From the NCBI GenBank assembly GCA_038229875.1, contig JBBROA010000180.1:1-5376 (forward strand): a stretch of 5,376 nt of DNA, in the 5' to 3' direction. The stretch comes from JALYUA01 sp038229875. Lineage in GTDB: Bacteria > Acidobacteriota > Thermoanaerobaculia > UBA5066 > Gp7-AA6. The notes beneath the pieces were generated by a model, which made no database searches, was not told the origin of the DNA, and saw nothing but the letters and a program-made list of their open reading frames with translations. This document shows positions 1-5,126 of this stretch, one piece after another. Made by a program: the position numbers and the translations under genes. Position 1 is the stretch's first letter, and every line of letters starts with the position of its first letter.

Positions 1-35
1 AGGGGCGAGTCGCCTCGAGATAGACGGTTCTGGCC

Positions 36-302
36 TTAAGCCCCGGTCGGGTTTGTGGGCCCGACGCGTGAAAGCTGACTGGCGGTCTCACCGCCGCGAT
101 CGCGGCTCGGCTGGATGCGAATGACGTCTTTGCAGAACTCGCACGTGACGCGTCCGTCGAGAGCGACGGGGGTCGTGTTCGAGCGGCCGCAATGTCTGCA
201 GAACCATGTCCTCATGAAGTATTCGACCATGGTGCGCCCCGCTTTCTCGCCGAAGTCCGGCAGAGAGGCCCTAGTGCCCACTCCCCGGCCCGAATCGGAC
301 AT
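36..302 (-). CDS. Small probable zinc-ribbon protein
   Basis: An 88-residue product whose only recognisable element is a pair of cysteine knuckles, C35-R-H-C38-G and C54-E-F-C57, 15 residues apart. This is the layout of a four-Cys zinc ribbon that would bind one structural zinc. The rest is polar, with no membrane segment or signal peptide, so it is probably cytoplasmic. The start is uncertain. The ATG at 302 has no Shine-Dalgarno, but a TATTCT lies a few bases upstream, which could fit a leaderless transcript. Internal ATGs at Met25 (nt 230) and Met30 (nt 215) would leave a 64- or 59-residue protein that still contains the whole ribbon. It reads in the same direction as the pspA operon but is separated from it by about 380 bp of inverted repeats, so it is probably transcribed separately. 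The function is unknown. The ribbon is what supports it as a real gene, because a chance GC-rich ORF rarely gives two spaced CxxC pairs. Confidence 0.5.
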   Translation of the reverse strand: MSDSGRGVGTRASLPDFGEKAGRTMVEYFMRTWFCRHCGRSNTTPVALDGRVTCEFCKDVIRIQPSRDRGGETASQLSRVGPTNPTGA

Positions 303-340
303 TTAAAGAATATCACGCCGGTCTCGGGCCTCGACGACAC

Positions 341-351
341 GCAAAATTTGC
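341..351. promoter_or_regulatory. Short A/T-rich palindrome upstream of the zinc-ribbon gene
   Basis: GCAAAATTTGC is a 5-bp perfect inverted repeat around a central A, about 40 bp upstream of the zinc-ribbon ATG. It stands out in GC-rich surroundings and sits where an operator or upstream promoter element could lie. It may be chance: it is short and I see no second copy in the window. Confidence 0.2.
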
Positions 352-413
352 ACACCTGTCTGAATTCTGCGAGGTCTGGCCCTCCCGGGGTCTCAACCCC
401 TCCGGACGTCAAC

Positions 414-439
414 GGGCTCGGCTTATCGGTCCTGAGCCC
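414..439. repeat. Weak inverted repeat with 6-bp arms
   Basis: GGGCTC (414-419) and GAGCCC (434-439) are perfect inverted arms around a 14-nt loop. This is the weakest of a row of hairpins that fills the gap between the zinc-ribbon gene and pspA. No ORF across it looks protein-like. Confidence 0.25.
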
Positions 440-480
440 CTCACCCGAACCCTCTCTCCGGAGCGGCGGGGAGAGAGGAG
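437..480. repeat. REP-like palindromic intergenic element
   Basis: CCTCTCTCC (451-459) and GGAGAGAGG (470-478) form a perfect 9-bp stem with a 10-nt loop, preceded by CCCCTCACCCGAA. The motif of CCCTCACCC, then a CCTCTC stem, then GAGAGG resembles a dispersed extragenic palindrome seen in many GC-rich bacterial genomes. Its family and copy number here cannot be judged from one copy. It lies outside any gene, as expected of such elements. Confidence 0.5.
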
Positions 481-515
481 CAGAGCTGCGCTCCCGTGAC
501 ACTGGTGGCTAAGCT

Positions 516-566
516 CGCCCCGAGAGGAGTCTCCTGACCGAAGGGAAGGAGGAGCCTCTCGGGGCG
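516..566. repeat. Large hairpin with 20-bp arms
   Basis: CGCCCCGAGAGG (516-527) is perfectly complementary to CCTCTCGGGGCG (555-566). The stem continues inward with 5 of 8 further pairs (528-535 against 547-554), giving 17 of 20 paired positions around an 11-nt loop (536-546). It is the strongest secondary structure in the gap downstream of pspA. No T-run follows on either strand, so it is not a classical intrinsic terminator. It could be a dispersed repeat, an mRNA 3' stabiliser or a site of recombination. Confidence 0.55.
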
Positions 567-591
567 GGAGCCGCAGCGAACGAAGGGAGCA

Positions 592-630
592 GGCCGGCGG
601 TCGAGGCCGCATCCGGCCGAGCCGCCGGCC
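592..630. repeat. GC-rich inverted repeat GGCCGGCGG/CCGCCGGCC
   Basis: GGCCGGCGG (592-600) and CCGCCGGCC (622-630) are perfect 9-bp arms. Within the 21-nt loop a shorter GGCCG/CGGCC pairing (605-609 with 614-618) can extend the structure. It lies between the larger hairpin and the pspA-proximal one. Confidence 0.45.
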
Positions 631-632
631 GG

Positions 633-658
633 TGCCTTCGCCGCGCACGGCGAAGGCA
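633..658 (-). terminator. Perfect 11-bp hairpin after pspA, possible operon terminator
   Basis: TGCCTTCGCCG (633-643) and CGGCGAAGGCA (648-658) form a perfect 11-bp stem with a 4-nt loop, 26 bp beyond the pspA stop codon. Position and stability suit the 3' end of the operon transcript. There is no U-tract after the stem, so it may instead be a Rho-assisted stop or a 3'-end stabilising hairpin. Confidence 0.4.
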
Positions 659-684
659 GCTCCCGCAGTGAGCGGAGGCGACGG

Positions 685-1350
685 TTACGCCTGGAGCAGC
701 TTCCTCGACTTGATCTCGTTCAAGAGGGCCTCGATGCGCTGCTCCTTTTCGAGCGCGTCGAACCGGTCTTCCAGCGAATCCCCCGAGATCTCGCGGTAGG
801 CGTCGTTCAGCGCCTCGGCCCGGTCGACCTTCTCCCGCATCCGGTCGAACGTGGGAGACCCCGCCCCGTCGGTCAAAGCGCCGGCCGCCTCGCTCGCCTT
901 CAGGCCCGCACGGGCCCGGCGGTGCCGCGCGACTAAGAGCTCGGCCTTCGACCTCGCCTCCGCGAGCTTCTGATCGAGCTTGCCGAGGGCGGACCTCAGG
1001 CTGTCCACCTCGCCTCGCTGATCGCCGACCTGCTGCTCGAAGCCTTCCGCGAGCGCCCGGTAGCTCATCGCCCGGTCCAGTGCCCCGCGGGCGAGGTCGT
1101 CGTCGCCCGCCTGGACGGCCAGCTCGGCCTTGCGCATCCATTCGGCATTTTTGTTCTCCTGTTCCTTCTGCTTCCGGGCGAGCATGTGCTCGTCCGCGAT
1201 CGCGATCGCGACCGAGGTCTTCACCTGCAGAAGCTGGTTCTGCATGTCCATGATGACCTGCTTGATCATCTTCTCGGGGTCTTCCGCCTTGTCGATGAGG
1301 TCGTTCAGGTTCGCCCTCAGGAGAGCCGCCACCCGTTCCAACAGCGCCAT
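685..1350 (-). CDS. pspA: PspA/IM30 family phage shock protein A
   Basis: A 221-residue product, almost exactly the usual PspA length. It is a peripheral, almost wholly helical ESCRT-III-like protein that oligomerises on the cytoplasmic membrane and protects or reshapes it under envelope stress. Visible features: an N-terminal amphipathic helix (about 1-22, starting MALLERVAALLRANLNDLID) that inserts into stressed membranes; the conserved EDPEKMI element (23-29); then a long coiled-coil hairpin (about 30-150) rich in Gln, Glu, Lys and Arg. A less regular linker with Gly and Pro (158-167) leads to the final helices (168-221). The start is set by AAAGGAG 8 nt before the ATG; a longer in-frame reading to 1674 would run through the flotillin 3' end and is not credible. 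It is last in the operon, 20 bp after the flotillin gene. No PspB, PspC or PspF lies nearby, so control probably goes through the XRE gene at the operon head. Confidence 0.93.
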   Translation of the reverse strand: MALLERVAALLRANLNDLIDKAEDPEKMIKQVIMDMQNQLLQVKTSVAIAIADEHMLARKQKEQENKNAEWMRKAELAVQAGDDDLARGALDRAMSYRALAEGFEQQVGDQRGEVDSLRSALGKLDQKLAEARSKAELLVARHRRARAGLKASEAAGALTDGAGSPTFDRMREKVDRAEALNDAYREISGDSLEDRFDALEKEQRIEALLNEIKSRKLLQA

Positions 1351-1370
1351 GATCCGACTCCTTTCTTCCG

Positions 1371-2825
1371 TTACTTCGCGGGCGTGGCGGTTGTCGCCGT
1401 GCTCGCGGCCGTCGCGGGCAGGCTCTTGTCCGTCATCGTCCGAATCTTGCCGAACAGATCCTTCATCTCGATTCCCGAGAGCGCCTCGAAGAGCGCAGGC
1501 ACCTGCGCCGCGATCTTCGTCATGTCGCCCGTAATCTTGTGCACTCCGGCGCTGTCGCCGTTGCCCGTCGAGACGACCGTGATCCGGTCCACCTTCGAGA
1601 GAGGCTCCGACATCGCGCGGACGATCTCCGGCATGGAGCTCAACAGCTTGTCGAGGATGCCGGCCTGGTTCCATCCCTGGTAAGCCTCGGCCTTGACGTT
1701 CATCGCCTTCGCCTCCGCTTCGCCCTTCTTGAAGATGATCTCGGCTTCGGCCTCGCCCTGCGTGCGGATGCCCGCGGCGCGCCCTTCCGCCTCCAGGATC
1801 AGTTTCTGTCGCTCCGCCGACGCGAGCGTCTCGATCCGCTGACGCTCCATTTCCGCGCCCTTCAGGACGGTCGCGATCAGCTCCTTCTCGCGCCGGGAAA
1901 TCTCCGCCTCCTGCACCTTGACCTGCTCCTGTTTCTCGATCTGCTGGATGCGGACGGACTCCGCGATCACCTGCTGCTGCATGACGTTCGTCTGGATCTC
2001 GTAGGCCTTGTCCGCCTGCGCCTGCTGGCGTTTTACGAGCTCCTGGTAAGTGGCCTTTTTGATGTCCATGTCGCGCTGTGCCTCGGCCTGTTTGGCCATC
2101 GAGAGCGTCTGCGCGAGCACGCGCTCCTGGTCCGCCTGCGCGGTCGCAACGGCGGCGGCGCGCTGGGCCTCCGCCCGTTTGATCGCGGTGTCGCGCTCCG
2201 CTTCCGCGCTGGCGACGTCCGCGTCCCTCTTGATCCGGGCGATGTCGGGACGGCCCATGTTGGTGATGTATTCGTTCTGGTCCTTGACCTCCTTGATCGT
2301 GAACGAGATCACCTCGAGACCCATCTTGTTCATGTCGTCGGCGCAGGTGGAGCGCATCCGGTCGGCGACCATCTCGGGCTGCTTGACGATCTCTTCGACC
2401 GTGAGCTGCCCGATGATCCCGCGCAGGTGGCCCTCCATCACGAGCCGGATCAGCCCCTCGCGCTCGGCCGGCGTCTTCGTGAGGAACTGCTCCGCCGCCG
2501 TCTCGATCGACTCCGGGTCCGACTTCACCTTGATCTGCGCGACTGCCTCGACGCTGACGGCGACCCCCTGCTTCGTATAGAGGTCCTGCCTGGGAGCGAC
2601 GTCGAAAGACATGAGCTCGAGCGAGAGCTCACGCGCGCTCTCGACCATGGGAAAGATGATCGTCCCGTGCCCCTTCACGACCCGCGTGCCTCGGAACCCG
2701 TACACGATCAGCGCCTCGTTCGGTCCGGTCTTCCGGAACATCCGGGCGAGAAGCGTCATCAGAAACATGACACTCAGAACCATCAATCCGACCACGATCA
2801 GGACGTTGGTAGAAATGCCCAGCAT
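1371..2825 (-). CDS. Flotillin-family SPFH membrane scaffold protein (FloT/YqiK-like)
   Basis: A 484-residue flotillin. Bacterial flotillins form large membrane-attached oligomers that organise fluid or raft-like microdomains. Domains in order: an N-terminal hydrophobic anchor (about 5-27); the SPFH/band-7 domain (about 33-195, containing GPNEALIVYG and the region around PRQDLYTKQGVAVSVEAVAQIKV); and a long coiled coil (about 197-385) with the typical flotillin repeats of Ala and Glu (AEAERD, AEAQR, GEAEAEIIFKKGEAEAKA). A C-terminal oligomerisation segment (386-468) is followed by a low-complexity Ala/Thr tail (470-484). The ATG at 2825 is chosen because AAGGAGG sits 5 nt upstream. A TTG at 2840 that overlaps the TGA of the previous gene would add five residues but bury that ribosome site. 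It lies directly after an NfeD-domain gene, the classical partnership (YuaF-FloT, YqiJ-YqiK), and before pspA. Confidence 0.93.
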   Translation of the reverse strand: MLGISTNVLIVVGLMVLSVMFLMTLLARMFRKTGPNEALIVYGFRGTRVVKGHGTIIFPMVESARELSLELMSFDVAPRQDLYTKQGVAVSVEAVAQIKVKSDPESIETAAEQFLTKTPAEREGLIRLVMEGHLRGIIGQLTVEEIVKQPEMVADRMRSTCADDMNKMGLEVISFTIKEVKDQNEYITNMGRPDIARIKRDADVASAEAERDTAIKRAEAQRAAAVATAQADQERVLAQTLSMAKQAEAQRDMDIKKATYQELVKRQQAQADKAYEIQTNVMQQQVIAESVRIQQIEKQEQVKVQEAEISRREKELIATVLKGAEMERQRIETLASAERQKLILEAEGRAAGIRTQGEAEAEIIFKKGEAEAKAMNVKAEAYQGWNQAGILDKLLSSMPEIVRAMSEPLSKVDRITVVSTGNGDSAGVHKITGDMTKIAAQVPALFEALSGIEMKDLFGKIRTMTDKSLPATAASTATTATPAK

Positions 2826-2828
2826 CGC

Positions 2829-2835
2829 CGCCTCC
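2829..2835 (-). promoter_or_regulatory. Ribosome binding site fixing the flotillin start
   Basis: AAGGAGG on the minus strand, 5 nt before the ATG at 2825. It lies between the NfeD-gene stop and the flotillin start and decides for that ATG over the upstream TTG at 2840. Confidence 0.75.
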
Positions 2836-2836
2836 T

Positions 2837-3433
2837 TCAAAGTTCTTCGAACGGACGCACGTAAGCGATTCCCTTTTCGTACCGGGTGACGACCACCTCC
2901 GCGCCCTTCGCGGCGTCCGTGGCGCCTTCGAGACGCGCCCCGGAACAGCGCCGGGTCCTCCCCTGGGAGAACGTGATCTCTCCCGTTCCTCCGTTGCGGA
3001 TCGGGACCGTGACGCGTCCGAGCACCCCGACCATCTCGAAGTCGGCCGGATTAAGCGCCGCTTCCCGCCGCAGTAGCACTCGGGTGAGAAAGCCGAACAC
3101 GACTCCCGCTCCCAGGGTCCCGGCCGCCGTGGCGACCGTTAGAACGACGAGCGTCGCGAGGCTCGAGTGCCCCGTGAGCAGGTAGCCCGTACCGCCGAAC
3201 CAGGCCATGAACGCCATGGCGGTCGAGAAGTTCAGCGGCGAGCCCGACGGACGGTTCGGATGCGCGGCGACGCCAGCCTCACCCGGTCCGTGCCCGGCGC
3301 CGTGAGCGTGGCCGGGGCCGTGGGGCAGGTGCACGCCGTGGAACGGGAGATGGAGGAACCCGGCCGCGAACGAGGCCGCCGCGAGCGCGAAGCCCACCAG
3401 GAAACAACCGAGGTAGAAGTTTTCCCAGGTCAT
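2837..3433 (-). CDS. NfeD-domain membrane protein with His-rich loop (YuaF/YqiJ-like)
   Basis: A 198-residue integral membrane protein. Hydrophobic segments lie at about 5-29, 67-87 and 91-120. The C-terminal part (about 133-196) reads as an NfeD OB-fold: VGVLGRVTVPIRNGGTGEITF, then AAKGAEVVVTRYEKGIAYVRP, with the usual Gly and beta-strand spacing. NfeD proteins of this short, protease-less class work with flotillins in membrane microdomains. The loop between the first two membrane segments is unusual: it holds eight histidines (28, 32, 35, 38, 42, 44, 48, 58) among Gly and Pro, suggesting metal binding. The start at 3433 has GGAGG 5 nt upstream, and its ATG overlaps the TGA of the XRE gene (ATGA), implying translational coupling. 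A longer reading to 3595 only shadows the XRE gene. The flotillin gene follows after 11 bp. Confidence 0.85.
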   Translation of the reverse strand: MTWENFYLGCFLVGFALAAASFAAGFLHLPFHGVHLPHGPGHAHGAGHGPGEAGVAAHPNRPSGSPLNFSTAMAFMAWFGGTGYLLTGHSSLATLVVLTVATAAGTLGAGVVFGFLTRVLLRREAALNPADFEMVGVLGRVTVPIRNGGTGEITFSQGRTRRCSGARLEGATDAAKGAEVVVTRYEKGIAYVRPFEEL

Positions 3434-3984
3434 GACTCCCTCCGTTTTCTGGCGGATTTCGGCTGCGCGGCCGGCGCCTTTCCCCGGCTGGAAGCGCCCG
3501 GCGTCTTGAACGGCGCGGGGACCGGCGCCAGGATTTCGAAAAGCCGCTCCGCCAGCTGCGGCGTCTCGACGATCCCGTGGAGCAGGAGCAGGCACTCGCG
3601 CGATCTGGGGCTCGCCGCGATCGCCAGCAGGGCGCGCCGCAGCGCCGGGTCGCGGTGAAAGCGCTCGCCGCCCTGGATCAGCCAGAGGTCGAGCTTGTCC
3701 TCGAGCGCGCGCACCGGCGAGGTGAGCTCCTGGTGGAAACCCTCGGGATCATCGACCAGGTATCCGGGATGGATGTTGAAGAACTTCGCGAGGAGCATCC
3801 GGCTGGTGTTCGTCAGATGCGGCCGCGCCCCGCTTTCGATCTGGGACAGATACGCCTGGCTGATCGGGGTCGAAAGCTCCGCGGCAATAGCCCGCGCAAG
3901 CTCGGCCTGCGTCATTTCGCGGTTGAGCCCCCGAAGGGTGCCCTCCACGAATCTCAGGTAGCGGAGCTTTTCACCGAGCTTCAT
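3430..3984 (-). CDS. XRE-family helix-turn-helix transcriptional regulator
   Basis: A 184-residue regulator. The N-terminal DNA-binding domain (about 1-75) has the XRE pattern: MTQAELARAIAAE (24-36) as the first HTH helix, ISQAYLSQIESG (41-52) as turn plus recognition helix, then ARPHLTNTSRMLLAKFFNIHPGYLVDDPEGF (53-83, read as consecutive short elements). A helical domain of unknown role (about 85-155) follows, with a Pro/Ala/Lys/Arg-rich basic tail (157-184). The extended gap between the HTH helices and the FFNIHPGYL ending recall EspR/ClgR-like XRE proteins; this is an impression, not an alignment. It is first in the operon, and its TGA overlaps the ATG of the NfeD gene. A dyad sits on its own promoter, so it most likely autoregulates and controls the flotillin-PspA genes. 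The ATG at 3984 lacks a clear Shine-Dalgarno but gives the natural N-terminus MKLGEKLRYLR. Confidence 0.9.
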   Translation of the reverse strand: MKLGEKLRYLRFVEGTLRGLNREMTQAELARAIAAELSTPISQAYLSQIESGARPHLTNTSRMLLAKFFNIHPGYLVDDPEGFHQELTSPVRALEDKLDLWLIQGGERFHRDPALRRALLAIAASPRSRECLLLLHGIVETPQLAERLFEILAPVPAPFKTPGASSRGKAPAAQPKSARKRRES

Positions 3985-3992
3985 GGCGTTTC

Positions 3993-4028
3993 ATAGCAGA
4001 TCGCTATATGAATATCGCAATCTGTTAT
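3993..4028. promoter_or_regulatory. Imperfect 36-bp dyad, probable operator for the XRE regulator
   Basis: The arms ATAGCAGATCGCTATAT (3993-4009) and ATATCGCAATCTGTTAT (4012-4028) are inverted repeats matching at 14 of 17 positions around a 2-nt centre (GA). It begins 9 bp upstream of the XRE start codon and covers the spacer and -10 region of the predicted promoter, the usual place for an autorepressor site. It is the most AT-rich stretch of the window. The XRE dimer is the natural candidate binder; this is inferred from position and symmetry. Confidence 0.6.
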
Positions 4029-4037
4029 TGGTGTCAA
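4009..4037 (-). promoter_or_regulatory. Sigma70-like promoter of the xre-nfeD-flotillin-pspA operon
   Basis: On the minus strand a perfect -35 box TTGACA (4037-4032) is followed by two possible -10 boxes: GATATT (4016-4011, 15-bp spacer, four consensus matches) or TATTCA (4014-4009, 17-bp spacer, three matches). Transcription would start about 20 nt before the XRE ATG, giving a very short leader. The -10 is imperfect, so the promoter may be weak or need an activator. Confidence 0.5.
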
Positions 4038-4149
4038 GAGCGTCAAAAAGGCCGGTTTCGGGCCGTTTCGCCGACGGGGAGTCTTCGGAAATGACAGGAT
4101 CGGGGGCGGCCCGTTCGACTGGCTGCGTCGACGTCCGAGGGAGGCCCCG

Positions 4150-5031
4150 ATGACTTCTGCCCTTTTTGCAGGCCTGCTTCTCCTGTTCCAGGGTCTGCCC
4201 CCACAGTCCGCTTCGCCCTCCGCGTGGCAGGACGTCGACCGCATCTTCGAACAGGCGGGAAAGGACCAGCCGGGAGGCGTGCACCGTTTCTCCTGGCCGA
4301 GGACGGACCTCCAGGTTTCAATCGACGGCGTCCTCATCGAGCCTCCGCTCGCGCTCGGCTCCTGGGCGGCCTTTCAAAAGATGGGCGGAGACGCGGAGGT
4401 CGTGGGAGACCTCGTGCTGACCGGCGGCGAGGTGCCTGCGGTCCTCGGCGCGCTTCAGGACGGCGGATTCGAGATCCTCGCGATTCACAATCATCTGAAC
4501 CGCGAGATGCCGCGGCTCCTGTACGTCCACTACGACGGGCGCGGCGATGCGGGAAAGCTCGCCCGCACCCTGAAGGCCGCGCTCGGCCGGTCCGCGACTC
4601 CGCTCTCACCGCCGCCGGCCGCCCCCCCGAAAGTTTCCCCGGATCAGGAAAAACTTTTCGCGCGCGTGGCCGAAGCGGTCGGGCGGAAGGGAACGCTCGC
4701 GGGCCGCGTGCTCCAGCTCGCGATCCCGCGGCCGGAAACGATTCGCGACGCCGGGATGGACGTGTCTCCCGCGATGGGAATGGCGACCGCGATCAATTTT
4801 CAGGCGGCGGGCGACCGCGTCGCGACGACCGGGGATTTCGTGCTGATCGCGGAGGAGGTGAATCCCGTCATGCGGGAACTGCGCGCGCACGGCATCGAGC
4901 CGACGGCGCTGCACTCCCACATGCTCCGCGAAACCCCGCGGCTCTTCTTCCTGCACTTCTGGGGCGTCGACACTCCCGAGAACATCGGGGCCGGGATCCG
5001 CGCCGCGCTGACGAAGGTGGCGGCGAAGTAG
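4150..5031 (+). CDS. Tandem DUF1259 (LppY/LpqO-type) protein
   Basis: A 293-residue protein with two copies of the DUF1259 domain, a family annotated as LppY/LpqO-like after mycobacterial lipoproteins and of unknown biochemical function. Copy one (about 54-146) runs from VSIDGVLIEPPLALGSW through VVGDLVLTGGEVPAVLGAL to HNHLNREMPRLLYVHYDG. Copy two (about 186-288) runs from VLQLAIPRPETIRDAGMDV through TTGDFVLIAEEVNPVMREL to HSHMLRETPRLFFLHFWG. Both contain H-x-H-x3-E-x-P-R-L-x3-H (His113, 115, 127 and His255, 257, 269), which looks like a metal-binding or catalytic centre. A Pro-rich linker (150-165) joins them. The N-terminus (1-24) is hydrophobic and may be an export signal, but it has no positive residue and no lipobox Cys. 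GGGAGG 5 nt upstream supports the ATG at 4150; an in-frame CTG at 4123 would add an Arg-rich stretch in front. The gene is divergent from the XRE operon. Confidence 0.9.
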   Translation: MTSALFAGLLLLFQGLPPQSASPSAWQDVDRIFEQAGKDQPGGVHRFSWPRTDLQVSIDGVLIEPPLALGSWAAFQKMGGDAEVVGDLVLTGGEVPAVLGALQDGGFEILAIHNHLNREMPRLLYVHYDGRGDAGKLARTLKAALGRSATPLSPPPAAPPKVSPDQEKLFARVAEAVGRKGTLAGRVLQLAIPRPETIRDAGMDVSPAMGMATAINFQAAGDRVATTGDFVLIAEEVNPVMRELRAHGIEPTALHSHMLRETPRLFFLHFWGVDTPENIGAGIRAALTKVAAK

Positions 5032-5126
5032 CGATCCGGCGGCCCACGACCGAAGCGCCGCTGGGGCCGGGGTGAGGGGCGGAGCCAGAGCCTGACAGGA
5101 CGAGCCAGCGGGAAATGCCGTCGAAA

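Larger units (their letters stand above)
303..684. other. Gene-free region rich in inverted repeats
   Basis: This 382-bp gap between pspA and the zinc-ribbon gene has no credible coding sequence; the readings across it are Arg/Pro/Ser-rich shadows of the repeats. Besides the hairpins listed separately, it holds two related copies of CCGCAG(C/T)GA(A/G)CG(A/G)AGG, at 571-586 and 663-678, the second just after the pspA stop. The pspA-distal end (303-340) must contain any promoter of the zinc-ribbon gene. Confidence 0.6.

Noticed and set aside
509..1141. Arg/Gly-rich minus-strand open frame of 210 codons
   Set aside because: It is out of frame with pspA over most of its length and runs into the hairpin region; composition is typical of a GC-rich shadow frame.
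1351..1674. N-terminal extension of PspA into the flotillin 3' end
   Set aside because: The extension has no PspA-like sequence, while the ATG at 1350 has a strong ribosome site and gives the canonical PspA N-terminal helix.
1539..2864. Long plus-strand open frame (441 codons) opposite the flotillin gene
   Set aside because: It is a Leu/Arg/Asp/His-rich antisense shadow created by the codon bias of the flotillin coiled coil; no domain, no ribosome site, and the opposite strand encodes a clear flotillin.
3434..3595. N-terminal extension of the NfeD-domain protein to 3595
   Set aside because: It would be an out-of-frame reading of the XRE gene; the ATG at 3433 with GGAGG and the ATGA overlap explains the start.
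5036..5070. Possible bidirectional terminator between the converging DUF1259 and FGE-fold genes
   Set aside because: Only a 5-bp GGCCC/GGGCC stem with a long loop and no T-run; such pairings are expected by chance at this GC content.
4224..5075. Plus-strand 283-codon Arg-rich open frame inside the DUF1259 gene
   Set aside because: A +2 shadow frame with about one Arg in four residues; the DUF1259 frame has duplicated domains and conserved motifs.
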